Source of the DNA: Cristatella mucedo
Taxonomy: Eukaryota; Bryozoa; Phylactolaemata; Cristatellidae
Assembly: GCA_009760855.2 (NCBI GenBank)
Contig: WPIO01000214.1
Span: forward strand, 81,001-145,000
DNA length: 64,000 nucleotides
Direction of reading: 5' to 3'
Shown here: positions 1 through 10,640 of the stretch, piece by piece
Layout: every line of letters begins with the position of its first letter
Position numbering within the stretch: the stretch's first letter is position 1
Position numbers and translations under genes: made by a program
Notes under the pieces: model-generated
The model's input: only the letters and a program-made list of their open reading frames with translations
Databases searched by the model: none
Told to the model about the DNA's origin: nothing

Positions 1-777
1 ATCTTGTTGACAAAGAAGCCAGAGAAGCAATTAGCTAGATCCTCACAGGGATCACTAGATAAGGAGCCAATCTGGGAGCGGTTGAGGAGATGGTTGATCG
101 TCGACATCAGCATTTTTGGATTGTGCATCTGTTATTCAACAATGTTTTTATAGAAGCTAGACTTTGCTAGGATCGATTGGTACGATCTGCAGTAGTCCTC
201 GTATGTCTGTCGATGGACAGTAGACATCCTGATCTTTTCGATGCTTTTTCAAGCTTGCGCTCAGTAGACCTAGCAAGTTAAATGTCTGTTGTAAACCATC
301 CATAGGCCGTCTGGGCGAGGGCGCACAGTGCGCTTAGTCGGAGGTGTGAACTCGTCGAGCACTTCAGCTAGTGTCGTGTTGCAGCAACAATAACCGGTGA
401 TTGGCTGATTGAGCAGCAGAAGCGAAGCATCTTGATCTTGCACCGATGGACAGCACCGATGTCAATGGTCTTGAGTTTTCGCGATTCACACATGTGTTTA
501 GATGACGAGGATGACCCTCAATCTAGACTGAGTGAGATCTGCATGTGGTCAGATAAGCAGGAAAATTGGTAATAATTGGTGATGAAAAGTGCAGTTGTAT
601 GAGAAAATGTGGTCGAGTGTGTGACCCGTGGTGTGAGTAAGGCCTTGCACATGAGCCAGAATCAGTCAGTGCACGAAGTTCAGTGCTGAAGGCGTCAGAT
701 GACATTAAAATGAATGTTGAAATCACTCATAATGAGGAAGGATAGATTTCTTGCACACAAAATCGAAATGTCAGAAT
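1..777 (-). mobile_element. L2/CR1-type LINE, endonuclease-RT linker part (host of nested insertion)
   Basis: On the minus strand this matches the stretch before the reverse transcriptase in the plus-strand copy at 35735-36170, in opposite orientation. It includes the segment reading KIDKI near the left edge and the segment around positions 300-360 that matches the RPRPDGQW-type linker. At about 695-740 the minus strand reads SDFNIHFN, which fits the GDFNxH catalytic motif of AP-type LINE endonucleases, with the usual G replaced by S. The same element continues at 1536-1990 with the start of the endonuclease; a plus-strand LINE tail sits between. Reading frames are broken, so this is a dead copy. 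The left end runs off the window. Confidence 0.75.
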
Positions 778-1535
778 CGATTCGGGCTTGTTTAGATAAG
801 GATACCACAACCAAGTTGGTCCATGCATTCGTGACATCCCGTCTCGACTTTTGCAACTCACTGCTTACTGGCCTACCAGCATATGCGATCAGGCGATTGC
901 AGCTGGTGCAAAACTCCGCAGCTAGGCTTGTCTGTCGTGAGCGACGCAGTTGCCACATCAAACCACTTCTCGCCGACCTGCACTGGCTACCAGTCAAGCA
1001 ACGGATCGACTTCAAGGTTTTGTCACTCACTTTTAGCTCACTTCATTCATTGGCTCCAGTCTATCTCTCAGATCTACTCCCCCATCAGGCCAAGCATCGT
1101 ACCACCCGCTTTTCGGAATCCAACAGTCTACCAATACCTCGTACAAACCTCAAATCCTTTGGAGACCGTGCATTTAGTTCGTATGCTCCCAAAGCCTGGA
1201 ACTTCCTCCCGACCTGCGTCAGAACATCCCCTGACCTGACCACATTTAAAAGGAACTTAAAAACACACCTATTTAGGACAACATTTAGTGGGTCCCTGTG
1301 ATTCGTCCTTCACGTGCTTATGCGTGCTGACACTGTGCATGCTGCCACTAACCACATTTGCATGCTGACCTTGTGCATGTCACCTCTAACCAAGTTATTT
1401 ATTTTTTTTTGGTTTATGAAGCATGATATTACTCACCATTCAATTGCATTTCCCTTTGCAGCAAATGTTAAGCGCCTAGAAAGAGATTGAGTTCTCCGAG
1501 GGTGCTTTATCAAGTGCATTATTATTATTAAATGA
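778..1535 (+). mobile_element. 5'-truncated LINE tail (RT C-terminus and 3' UTR), nested
   Basis: A plus-strand LINE fragment starting in the RT thumb/C-terminal region (ACLDKDTTTKLVHAFVTSR) and running to the stop near 1301. It is followed by the 3' UTR with its repeated GTGCATG-type words, the terminal hairpin (about 1470-1505) and a short ATT tail. The C-terminal frame is still open for about 180 codons, so the copy is fairly young. It interrupts the endonuclease domain of the minus-strand LINE on both sides. I could not read a clean target duplication. Confidence 0.85.
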
Positions 1536-1990
1536 GATAAGAGAAATCTGAGATAAAGGAGGGCTTGGTACTTGGTGGACGAGAGACTAGTGCCACCATC
1601 GGTAGCTTGTTGTAGTAGGATGTCAAGACGATAGATTCGAAAGGCTGCATCAAGGGAACTGCAAACGGCTTGAATTCGAAGTTCTCCCGTGCGAAACTAG
1701 CGGCTCCGCCTCCCGTTTTGATTGATTCAGGGTTGTGAAAGAAGGAGAAACCAGTAGGAGTGCATCTTTAATTGTCGGGCACTCTATTAATTTTAGCCAA
1801 GTTTCAGTCAAGGCGAGCAGGTTGAGACCTCTTTCAGAAATAAGATTGCTTATTACGAATGTTTTATTGCACATTGAGCGAGGATTCCAAAGACAAGCGT
1901 TAAGCTGTGCCGCCGGAGTTATAGTAGGCCTGACGATCGCTAAGTTAGGAAGATTTGCCTGAGTAACGCCTGAGAGAGAAAGCGCTCAGC
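1536..1990 (-). mobile_element. LINE endonuclease N-terminal part (continuation of the element at 1-777)
   Basis: The minus strand reads LNACLWNPRSMCNKTF, then ISNLISERGLNLLALTETWL. This is the start of an AP-type endonuclease as found in L2/CR1 LINEs (the N-x-RS opening, then the LTETWL strand with the catalytic glutamate). The middle of the domain then runs into the nested insertion at 1535. The frame stays open for about 75 codons at 1650-1874 and is broken elsewhere. The 5' border is a guess. Confidence 0.75.
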
Positions 1991-2290
1991 GGCTGGAGAC
2001 GATGCTAGGAATACCAAGCGAGCGGCGTCTCAGCTCGCAGAGACTCGCGTCGTCTGGCGGGACCTGCGAGCCGAGTCCCCCTGCGTCGGCTTCGGGTCAC
2101 TTTTCTTTTGTTAGTGCATACATCGCAGATCTTAGCAACAGAATAACATCTAGAAATGCGTTAGACCTGCGATGACAAAGCGATAATAGGTACTCACGAT
2201 CATAACTAACAAGCAGGTTACAAGCCGCCGACATATCTAGCGCCGCCGCCGGCGCGGCAGACTGAGCCCGAAATTTCACTACTGAGATAT

Positions 2291-2333
<43 letters not shown>

Positions 2334-2529
2334 ATAAATTTCACTACTTTTACTACTTATTTACTTTACGAAATTACACTACTGAGCCAGAAGCAATAAG
2401 CGCTTAGGTGTCCGTAAGCGCGTAATTTCTTATTAGCTGCGGTAAAAAAAACAGATAAGCCTTAAACGGGTCTCGGCTGTATCGGTTTCTGTATAAGACG
2501 TGCGCTTTGATTGCGTCCCTGTGCATGGT
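1991..2529. other. Intergenic stretch with (TA)n tract
   Basis: No gene recognised. The first 100 bases are CpG-rich and could be a LINE 5' remnant. A TA dinucleotide run of about 38 bases lies near 2293-2330. The remainder is AT-rich and without coding signs. Confidence 0.5.
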
Positions 2530-2604
2530 CACATAACTCACAGGGTCCTTTTGATTCGTCCGTCGTGTGCTTTTGCTTGCTGACACCGTGCACACTGCCA
2601 CTAA
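2530..2604 (+). mobile_element. LINE 3' UTR fragment, left half
   Basis: Matches the LINE 3' UTR that follows the RT stop codon in other copies (the stretch with GATTCGTCC and then the words TGCTGACAC and CTGCCACTAAC). The sequence stops at the 8-bp word GCCACTAA (2597-2604) and resumes at 3343 with the same word, so it was split by an insertion. Confidence 0.75.
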
Positions 2605-2726
2605 CTGGTTGTAGGACATTTCCCTCCCCCCGGACGTTTCCCCCTAGTGGACCCTAGGACATTTCCCTCGGACCTCCCCCCCGGGGTAGGACATTTCCCA
2701 TCCTATGTTGATGAATGTATAACTAA

Positions 2727-2757
<31 letters not shown>

Positions 2758-3342
2758 TATATATATATTTTTATTTACATGATATAATGCAGATATATAT
2801 ATATATCCATGATCAAATGAAGTTCACGCTCTACTGAAATAAAATAAACTCAGTATAAGCGGTGACTCGATAGCACGACCGATGGAGGCTGTACGGCCAG
2901 CGCGGCGGCAGTCGACGCGCGACGCCCGGTGCAGCAACGACTGCGCCGGCGGCGACGAGGTTTGGACGGGCGGTAGCCGGCGGTGCCGATGTCGGGAGGG
3001 GCGTCGGTGGAGTCGGCGGCGGCGGAGGATACTGCTACAAGCTCGCGGCTGCTGCCGAGAGCGTCTGCTGCTGGCCGCCCGGGGCAGAGCTTTGACCTTG
3101 CACTTGGTGGTCTGCCGAAAAGCAGGGCCGCAGCGACAGCGTTTCTAATGACTCTAATGTCGGAATATGTCATATATTATGTACTATATAGTATTTTTAC
3201 AAGATATGTAAACAAGACAGTTTATATCATGGCATTTCCAAACGGGAGGGAAGGAAATGCCCTACCTCAGGGGGTGGAATGTCCTACTCCAGTGGGGAAA
3301 TATCCGGGAAGGAAATATCCGGGGTAAGAATGTCCGCACTCC
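2605..3342. mobile_element. Fold-back-like non-autonomous DNA element with 8-bp target duplication
   Basis: About 738 bp inserted in a LINE tail and flanked by the exact 8-bp duplication GCCACTAA (2597-2604 and 3343-3350). The left 100 bases carry three plus-strand copies of a word like GGACATTTCC (near 2613, 2669 and 2692). The right 100 bases carry several copies of its reverse complement (GGAAATGCCC, GGAATGTCC, GGAAATATCC). The ends are therefore repeat-bearing inverted arms, as in fold-back elements or MITEs. The core holds AT runs (2729-2806) and a GC-rich block (2880-3140) with no recognisable transposase. An 8-bp duplication fits the hAT superfamily among others, but that assignment is inference. 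Confidence 0.6.
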
Positions 3343-3535
3343 GCCACTAAACATATTTGCATGCTAACCCTGTGCATGTCACCTCTAACCTTGTTATGCT
3401 TGTTGACATTGAGCACGCTCCCACTAACCATTCGATTATGCTTCCTTTTTAGCGTATGTAAAGTGCCTTGAAGTAGATTAAGTTCTCTGAAGCACTATGC
3501 ACACGTACTATCAACGTAGTTGTTATTATTTGATG
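3343..3535 (+). mobile_element. LINE 3' end, right half
   Basis: Continues the LINE tail interrupted at 2604: ATTTGCATGCTAACCCTGTG, then a CATTCGATTATGCTTCC stretch, then the terminal hairpin region (GTAAAGTGCC to AAGCACTATG near 3458-3510). The ATT tail is degenerate. Confidence 0.75.
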
Positions 3536-3649
3536 CCATGTTTGCTTTAGCACGGTGGCCTAAGTAGGATGTGTGTTCGATTTTGCATGATTTTTCTGCG
3601 TTTCGGCCTCAATTTCTCTCGCGTCCACTAGCAAGCCATGCGTGCATCC

Positions 3650-3830
3650 TTGAGGGCCGCGATTGGCCTGGAGGTTAAGGTGCTCACTCTTCACGCCCAA
3701 AGTCGTGCGTTCGAATCCTGCACTGGGTGATCCTTCATTGCCAACTGCAAGTGATGGTGAGAAATCGTCAGGGCTCTTCTGCCGCAATACAAATGAGGCT
3801 GTTAAATCAGCCATTTTGTATTTTCAAACT
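3650..3830 (+). mobile_element. tRNA-derived SINE, type 1
   Basis: The head carries a good RNA polymerase III B box (CGTTCGAATCC near 3710) about 45 bases after an A-box-like stretch (TTGGCCTGGAGG). The body has the type-1 hallmarks: a GATCCTTCATTGCCAACTGC-like segment, GGGCTCTTCTGCCGC, then ATACAAATGAGGCTGTTAAA. Several other copies in this window share the layout. It does not form a full tRNA cloverleaf, so it is not a tRNA gene. Confidence 0.8.
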
Positions 3831-4677
3831 TTTGTTTTTCCACCATTTGCTGAGCTTTCAGACGACGATTTCTGGCTGGCTTGTTCGCGGCCCGGCGCTC
3901 GTTTGTCGCCATCGCTACGCTATCGCAACGGGCACCTGCACGGGCTCTTTATTGAAGCCGCTTCGCGCGAATTAAAAAAAATTCTGCCGCCATCCAGCCG
4001 CCGAGAACGAGGAATGGGCGGATAACGCTAACTTCCGGATTGCGCTTACTTCCGCCGCTTTCTTTTTCCTCTAGCGCATCCAACTAATTGAGCAGGGACG
4101 CCAGCTGTTTGCTTTGTTAATAGCACGCTCACCGCTGTCGCCGTCGCTACAAATGAAATAGGTAGCGTTTTAATGGGCTTTTTATGGCGACCTTTGTGCC
4201 TTTATGAGGCGCCGGCATTGAAACGTAATTAAAAAGTACGGTGCGGAGGAGCGCGCGGCACGCGGCACTCGAGCGGTGCGCGACTGCTCTCGCTGACGCG
4301 TCGCAATTACCGGCGACTCAGAGCGCTCCTCTCCGGAGACTCGCGCGCGTGCTCCCGATCAAATGTCACGCGTGGGACGCTGGCGCCGGAGCGAGGACCT
4401 CGCGAGGACTCGCTGCTTCGCAGAGTCGGAACGCGAGGCTCCGCCGTTCGATTGGTCGGCTCAATGACGCTTGCGTTAAGTTTACGCGCTACAGTTTAAG
4501 TTTACGTTTACGTGCTGTGCATCTCCAAACCAACTGGCAGAATAAAAAATTCGATCTGACGATCTAGTTACTCCCTTCCGGCTTCTCACTGCATACACTC
4601 TGCATCATCCAAGACTCTGCATAGACTGTGCATCATCTAAGTCTTAGACAAACAAAGTCGCATCTGCTCCGCTCAGC

Positions 4678-4724
<47 letters not shown>

Positions 4725-5002
4725 GCCGTGAGATCCGCTTGTCTTTTTTTTCCCGCGTTCTTTGCGAGCTTAAGATGGCGTACTATTCAGTACTCCATCT
4801 TACTGCAATCAGAGGTTGTACTAACCGCCGGCCATTAGTGTCGTCTCGGGTGCCTTTGCATTCTCGCCTAAGCGTGAAACATTGCTTGTCATCAGCTTTT
4901 GATAAAAGCACCAAGACATTGATAATCAGTTGTCTCAGGGTGCCATACGAAATACTTATTAAAATTAATGCTAGTGAAGAGTCGGTGCGTAAAAGGTTTC
5001 GT
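3831..5002. repeat. Unassigned DNA with a (CT)n microsatellite at 4681-4722
   Basis: No convincing gene. The stretch 4230-4450 is CpG-rich. A perfect CT run of 42 bases lies at 4681-4722. Short open frames on the plus strand have no recognisable domain and overlap the microsatellite. Confidence 0.5.
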
Positions 5003-5188
5003 TAAACCAGCGATAGAAAAAAGCCGAATCAACCGCCTCATTTGTATAGCGACAGAAGAGCCTCACTGGCTGCGACCACCGCTTCCAGTTGGCAACATGG
5101 GATCGCCCAACTGCAGGATTCGAACCCACGTGACCTCGGTCGTCGAGAAAAGAGCGACTGCGTCACCTATCGGTAGTGCGGTCACTTA
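5003..5188 (-). mobile_element. tRNA-derived SINE, type 1
   Basis: Minus-strand copy. The B box appears as GGATTCGAACCCACG on the plus strand near 5115. The tail side (GCCTCATTTGTATAGCGACA, then AGAGCC) precedes it, as expected for the reverse orientation. The part around the A box is diverged and the terminal simple repeat is not clear. Confidence 0.7.
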
Positions 5189-5209
5189 CGACCTCTGTTG
5201 ACTATTCCC

Positions 5210-6308
5210 AAAAGTCAGCAGTCATTGTAGGAGCTACCAAAGAAATTTTGCCTGACTGCTTTCTTTCTGGGCCTCATCAGTAACCGAAAGGGCGGAGCGG
5301 GGGGATTTCTGGGGCCAGGCTGCCGAGACTTTATCTGCTGATGGAGCGAGCTGCCGCCGCGTCTACCGCCGACGACGACGGCGGCGGCGGCGGCGGCGGC
5401 GGCGGGCGGCCTCCTGAGGCACGAATTCAATCCGCCGCCGCTCGCCGCAGCGTCGCGGCGGCGGCGTTGGGCGCTCTCTCGGTATCGGCCGCCGCCGCGT
5501 CGTCTTTTTTCCTTCCCGAGAGGCCTCGCCACGCCGCGCTCGGGCAGCGGGGCTGGCCGTCGGACGAGCGGCGACGCGGCAACGCAGTCGCGGTAGCGCG
5601 CCAGCGGCGGCGGTGCCGGCGGCATCGCCGCCGCCGGCGCAGTCGCGAGTCCACGTCGTGCGCCGGCTGCGTAGGAAGGCGAACGCGGCGGCGGCGGCGG
5701 CGGCGGAGAGTGGCCACTCAGAAGGGACGCGCTCGGCTCGCACGTGTCACGAGCGATCATGTCAACCACTGCGACCGAGCAGCCAGACATAATTCGGCCG
5801 ATGCAATCAGCCCGAGACATAACGCAATCGCTCGGCAAAATGCAAATTGCGCTCTTCGCGACGCGCGAGTCATCGCCGATTCGCTCCGCGGCGGCGGCGG
5901 CGGCGGCCGCCGACGCTACAAGCAGAGGCGGAGGCGAAAACGAGGGGACCTGTCGAAGGCCGCTGCCGAGGAGGGGACATGTCGACGTGCGTTGCGCCCG
6001 ACGCCGCTCGGCGACCTCGCCGCATGCGCGTCGGCGAGTTGCGAGTTGCCATATTTACGCGCTATCGCCATCGCGCGTGCGGCGAGTTGTCGCCGACGCG
6101 CGGGGGCCGCGCGAGACTTTGTAACAGACGCCCTTTGAGGAGGTGTCGCGGAGTTTGGGTACTTTAATTGAAAAGCTAGCGATGTGGAAGAAGATGGAAG
6201 GAGATGGAAGTGGCGAATCGAACGAGACGGCTGCGCCGCGGCCGTCTCGTGACGCATGCAGCTTCCGCGTGGCATCTCTCTTCTTGCCTCTCTGTGCCTC
6301 TTTCTCGC

Positions 6309-6391
<83 letters not shown>

Positions 6392-7878
6392 ACATCTCTT
6401 TTCCTCTTCTGTTTCCGTCCACCATCTCTTCTCTCTCTTTTCTTTTGCGTTCAGCAGTATGAGTGAAGTCGTCAAACTCTGCAATCTCCTCCATCTAGGG
6501 TCCGACGAAGATATCAGCCTTGACCTATGCCTCAGATAGCTGTGTACAGACATGCTAGAATTACTTGAAAGACGCTTGCTCTTTGTGTTGAGCGACAGGC
6601 GCGAGCCGCTGACCCACGCTGGCCGGGGTCGCACGACCGCTGCCGAAGCTGCCGTTGGTCTGAATCGCCATCCGCCGCCAGCGCAGCCGCTGCCTGCCAG
6701 AAAGCCGAGGCAGCGAATAGGAAGCCGGGTTGGGGCGGGCGAGACGCTCGGATGGCGACGCCGCAGCCGAGCGAGCCGCGCCGCGGCGCTCCGAGACCGC
6801 TGCCCCGCAAGTCTCAATCGATGGCGCAGCGGGTCGGCGGCGGGCCTCCGCGCTGTCGGCCGCCGCAGGCGACACGGACGCATTCGCGCGCTTTCTCGCG
6901 GCGGCGGCCGCCCGACGATCGCGAGAAAGCGCGGCGTCCGCGGCGCGTCGATTCACTCCGCGGCGGCCGGTCTAGCTATGCTAACGAGAGCGGACGCGTT
7001 TATTCCGGCATTTTCTACGGCAATAATCGCTTTTTCAGCGCACAATGAGAGAATGAGGAGATAGTATTGCATTAACAATGCGAACAAAGCGATCGCGGCG
7101 GCGGCCGCACGCTGTCGAGTGCCATCTTTTTCTTCGGGCGGCGGCGCCCGAGCGGCGTCGGCGCCCGAGAGCGAGCAGCTGCGTGCGCGCGCAGCCTTCT
7201 CTGCGCCCGTCGCCTCTGCCGGCGCAGCGCGACGCGAGACGATCGGGTGCCATTTTTTCGATTTTTATTTCCTTTATAACCTCAGCGCCGCCTCCTCAAA
7301 AGAACCGTCGACAAGGAAGTGCAGCCGGTCGGCTCGGCCGACAAAGCCCACCCGCGCCTCGGTGGGCTCGCTGTAATCCACTCGCGCCGCCGCTTCGTCG
7401 CCGCGGGTGGATTGCAGCGAGCCGAAACTTGCGAGAGGATTACAGCGAGCCGGTGTTACACTCGCAGCGAGCGGCTCGGCCGAGCGGCTCGCAGCGGCTC
7501 TGGGCAAAGCCTGCCTAATCCCTCGAGCGGCAGCGACGGGCGGCGGCGGCGACCCACTGAAGCGCTTCGCAGCCCACCGAGGCAGGCATGCCATTCGTCA
7601 GGCTCCGTTGACCGGGAGACAGCTCCCACTTGATAGCGAGCTAACGATGGGTCGCAGGATGGGCGGCGGTGGCTCGGCGTCGGGTGGTCTGCGGGGGGGG
7701 GGGGGTGGCGAGGCGGAAGGCTCGGAGCGGGGCGGCGGCGACGGCTCACCAATGCGAAGCCACCACCGCCGCTACCCCGAGTGTTCCGCGCGTTCACCGT
7801 TCTTGGTTCGAACGTTTGGTGCGTTCGCCGTCGTGTTCGTAGTAGTAGCAGCAGTAGAAGCAGTAGAAGCAGTTGCAG

Positions 7879-7923
<45 letters not shown>

Positions 7924-8183
7924 TAGTAGCAGCAGTAATGTCGCTCCTGATGAGGTCATCGAGTCCAGTTCCGCCAGCGTGATGCCGGCTGATCGCTTGT
8001 CACGCACTTTAGCAGATACGAAACGAATCGAGTGTAGAGAGGGGGAATACTAACGTCATCGCGCTGTCAGCGACGCACGCCTCGCTCGAGGTCGCGTGCG
8101 CCGCCCGTCGTCGAGTCGCCGTCGTCGTGGCCGCCGCCGTCAGTCAGGGCGGCGGCGGCGACGGCTCTTCCGATCCCGCGACA
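5210..8183. other. CpG-rich block downstream of SoxB2 with GGC, CT and AGC repeats
   Basis: High density of CG dinucleotides with GGC-type runs (for example 5380-5410 and 5890-5912), a (TC)n tract at 6315-6387, a 13-unit GCA run at 7881-7920 and a 13-base G run at 7693-7705. Many open frames here are long only because the DNA is GC-rich; they translate to Arg, Ala or Ser runs and I do not call them genes. The part next to 8183 is probably the SoxB2 3' UTR. Minus-strand AATAAA signals lie at 7264-7269 and 6999-7004. Confidence 0.55.
6315..6387. repeat. (TC)n microsatellite
   Basis: A pure TC dinucleotide run of about 73 bases, followed by a pyrimidine-rich tail to about 6445. Confidence 0.95.
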
Positions 8184-9123
8184 CTAGGTCACCGGCATAG
8201 GCGTTCGGTAGAGCTCATCCTGCTTCATCATCATGTAGGCCTGCCTGTGGAAGTCGCCATAACCCGCCAGGTACGGTATGCTGTACGGAGACTGGCTGGC
8301 CGCGGCGGCAGCCGCCGCGGCGAAGTAGGGCGAGTACAGGTGGCAGCCGGCGAGCGTTGGCGCGACGCCGCCGGCGAGCGTCGTGATGGCCATGTCGGAG
8401 CTCAGCTTTGCAGCCGCTGCGGCCGACGTCGCCACGTCGTAGCCGTAGAGCGAGGCCGGCGGCAGGAACGAGGCGGCGGCGGCAGCCGCCGCAGCGCGCA
8501 TTTTCTCGGCGGCGACGAGGGAGCTCTCTTGCATGGGAGACATGCAGTGGCCCAGGCTCGCGAATCCAGTCACGCCGGGGATGACCGACAGCGAGAACGG
8601 AAACTTGTCTTTCTTGATCAGCGTCTTGGGCTTCCTTCGCGGCCTGCAACGACGACGGCGGCGGACGCTGGTGGCGGTGCGCCGCTAGTTTGGCGGCGGC
8701 GTCTATTTTCGAAGCTCAAGCGCTCGGCGGCCTCCCGGCGCCGCGCGCCCGCGGTCTGACGGATGGGGAAAGGGGAAAGGGCTTGCCGCGCAGGGCTACA
8801 AGGGGTGCGGCGGCGGCGGCGGCGGCGGCGGCGTACCTGTATTTGTAGTCGGGATGGTCCTTCATGTGCTGCGCCCGAAGCCGCTTGGCTTCGTCGATGA
8901 ATGGTCGCTTGTCCTCCTCGGCTAGGAGCTTCCAGTCGGCGCCGAGCCGCTTGGAAATCTCCGAGTTGTGCATCTTGGGATTCTGCTGCGCCATCTTGCG
9001 TCTCTGCCCGCGAGACCAGACCATGAAGGCGTTCATCGGTCGCTTGATGTGATCGCCGCCGCCGCCGCTCAGCTCCTTGCCGTTCGCCGCCGGCGGCGAC
9101 GCCGTCAAATGCATGGCGACCAT
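8184..9123 (-). CDS. SoxB2: Group B2 SOX transcription factor (Sox14/21 type), two exons
   Basis: Coding exons are 9123-8837 and 8643-8184, giving 248 residues. The start is the ATG at 9123; an in-frame TAG lies three codons upstream. The HMG box begins near residue 24 with [19 protein letters not shown] and ends at DYKYR, exactly at a donor (CAG|GTACGC, 8836). The acceptor TTGCAG|G (8644) gives a phase-2 join that restores YRPRRKPK. RAQHM and RRKPK are group B2 marks; B1 proteins have RALHM and RRKTK. Exon 2 continues TLIKKDKF, then a C-terminus with three alanine runs, ending YRTPMPVT. SoxB2 proteins bind the minor groove at CATTGT-like sites, often as repressors in neural development. The C-terminal region beyond RRKPK is not clearly alignable to vertebrate Sox14/21. 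Calling this Sox21 rather than Sox14 is not possible here. Confidence 0.93.
8644..8836 (-). other. SoxB2 intron, phase 2, at the end of the HMG box
   Basis: 193 bases with a GT start and a TTGCAG end on the minus strand. It contains a GCC/GGC run (8809-8833) directly after the donor. The exon-exon join restores the conserved family sequence exactly, which is the main evidence that it is spliced. Confidence 0.88.
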
Positions 9124-9279
9124 GCTGCTCTTCTAAGCCTTTCTAGCGAGCTCGCTAACGTTGACTGCTCGTACGCGATTGACTGCGCGCGCACTCGGAT
9201 CCCTCGAACGAGGGCTGTCGGTACGGTGGTACGCCGGATACTGCGGAAGTCGCGCTCTCTGGGCGCTCCGCCGGATGGG

Positions 9280-9350
9280 GTCGACCTTTTATTATGCGCT
9301 CGCGGCCGCCGCCGCGCAGCCGCCGCGACCCGTGACGCGGCCAATGGTGC
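9280..9350 (-). promoter_or_regulatory. Candidate SoxB2 core promoter: CCAAT and TATA-like boxes
   Basis: Read on the minus strand, an inverted CCAAT (CCATTGGCC, 9339-9347) and a CGTCAC word next to it lie about 45 bases upstream of an ATAATAAAAGG stretch (9285-9295). The SoxB2 start codon is 160 bases further on. Spacing and orientation fit a promoter, but no transcription start is visible and the block is GC-rich, so chance matches are possible. Confidence 0.4.
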
Positions 9351-9588
9351 ATGGAATAAGTGATTTCTGACTTGTCCGCTCTTGTTCGGTTCGTCGCGAT
9401 AGGTCGATCATTTTCAACGGGCTTTTCCCATTAGGCTCGGTCCCGCCTTGATAGATGGCCCATCTCGTCACTTCGTCAGCCGAACGGTCGCCGGTCGCTG
9501 ACGAACAATGGCTGTGCAGCCGGGCGTGAAGACGAGAGTCCACCGTTGATGTGGCTAACAAATGCAGGCATCGGCCGCCGCAGCGTCA

Positions 9589-9675
<87 letters not shown>
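9589..9675. repeat. (GCC)29 trinucleotide repeat upstream of SoxB2
   Basis: A perfect GCC run of 87 bases (29 units); GGC on the SoxB2 strand, 466 bases upstream of its start codon. Frames through it give alanine or arginine runs on both strands and are not evidence of genes. Confidence 0.97.
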
Positions 9676-9676
<1 letters not shown>

Positions 9677-10604
9677 TAGCATCCTCGGCAGGCCGGCGCC
9701 ACCGCCGCCTCCACCCTGCTGCTGCTGCTGCAGCGCAGCACCGCAGCAGCATCCGGTTCGCGTCGACTCTACGACCTCCGATGCCCGAGAGCGCGCTTCG
9801 CCGCCGCGGGCGGCCGCCGCCGAGGCTTAATAAATTGGCCGCCGACCTGCCGGCAAAGGCCGCCGCGGCTCGAGGATCGTCGGCCGATCGTCGGCCGACG
9901 CGTCGCCATTGGCAGTGGCGAGACTGCAGACAAATCTTTCGCCGCGCCCACTCGCCCGCTCGACGCGCCGTCCAGCGCCGAAAGAGAGCGGCGGCGGCAA
10001 GCGCACGACGTCGGCGGCTCGTTCAAACGGTGGCCGTTGGCAGATCCGAGGCCGCCGCGGTCGCCTTCCACACACCCTCGCGCGCCCGCCGGACGCAGGC
10101 GGCGTCGGCGGCTGCTGCCTACGGGCGGGAGGCCCCGAGCGCTCCGGGACGTACCGACACCGTCGTCATCGGTCGCGGTATCGTCGGTCGCGGCGACTCG
10201 CGAGCTCGAACCGCGGCCGCCGCAACGACGGTCGTCGAGCGCTCTCCCCCTCCCCGACGCACGCTGCGGCGCCCGTCCCTCTACGGATTGTGGCGAAAGG
10301 CTGCGGAACGCGTGCGCCCATGTGACCGCCTGCGGCCCCATCGGTACCCCATTCCGCGGAGAATCAAAGCCGGCGGCGATCGCGAGCCCCTACGACCTGG
10401 CGTCAGCTGCTGAGCCCACAGCCGCTGGCGAAATATCCGTCGAGCGTCTTTGCGAGCAGCTACCGCAGGTAGCTGTACTGGTCGCGAGCACTCGTTCAGG
10501 AAGTCTGGTCGCATATCTGTCTGTCTATGTGTCTTTCCGTCTCTTTCACTGTCTCTGTCTGTCTGTCGTCTGTCTCTCCGTCTGTCTGGCTCTGGCCTCT
10601 ACCA

Positions 10605-10640
10605 ATATACCGAGAGAGCTCTCTATCTCTCTCGGTATAT
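10605..10640. repeat. Inverted repeat, 14-bp perfect arms
   Basis: Arms at 10605-10618 and 10627-10640 (ATATACCGAGAGAG and its reverse complement) around an 8-base spacer. Confidence 0.9.

Noticed and set aside
5341-7982. Several long open frames (100-265 codons) on both strands in the CpG-rich block
   Set aside because: They are runs of Arg, Ala, Ser or Gly produced by GC-rich repeats, overlap in several frames and have no domain.
8127-8759. 210-codon plus-strand frame
   Set aside because: Shadow of SoxB2 exon 2 and its intron on the opposite strand.
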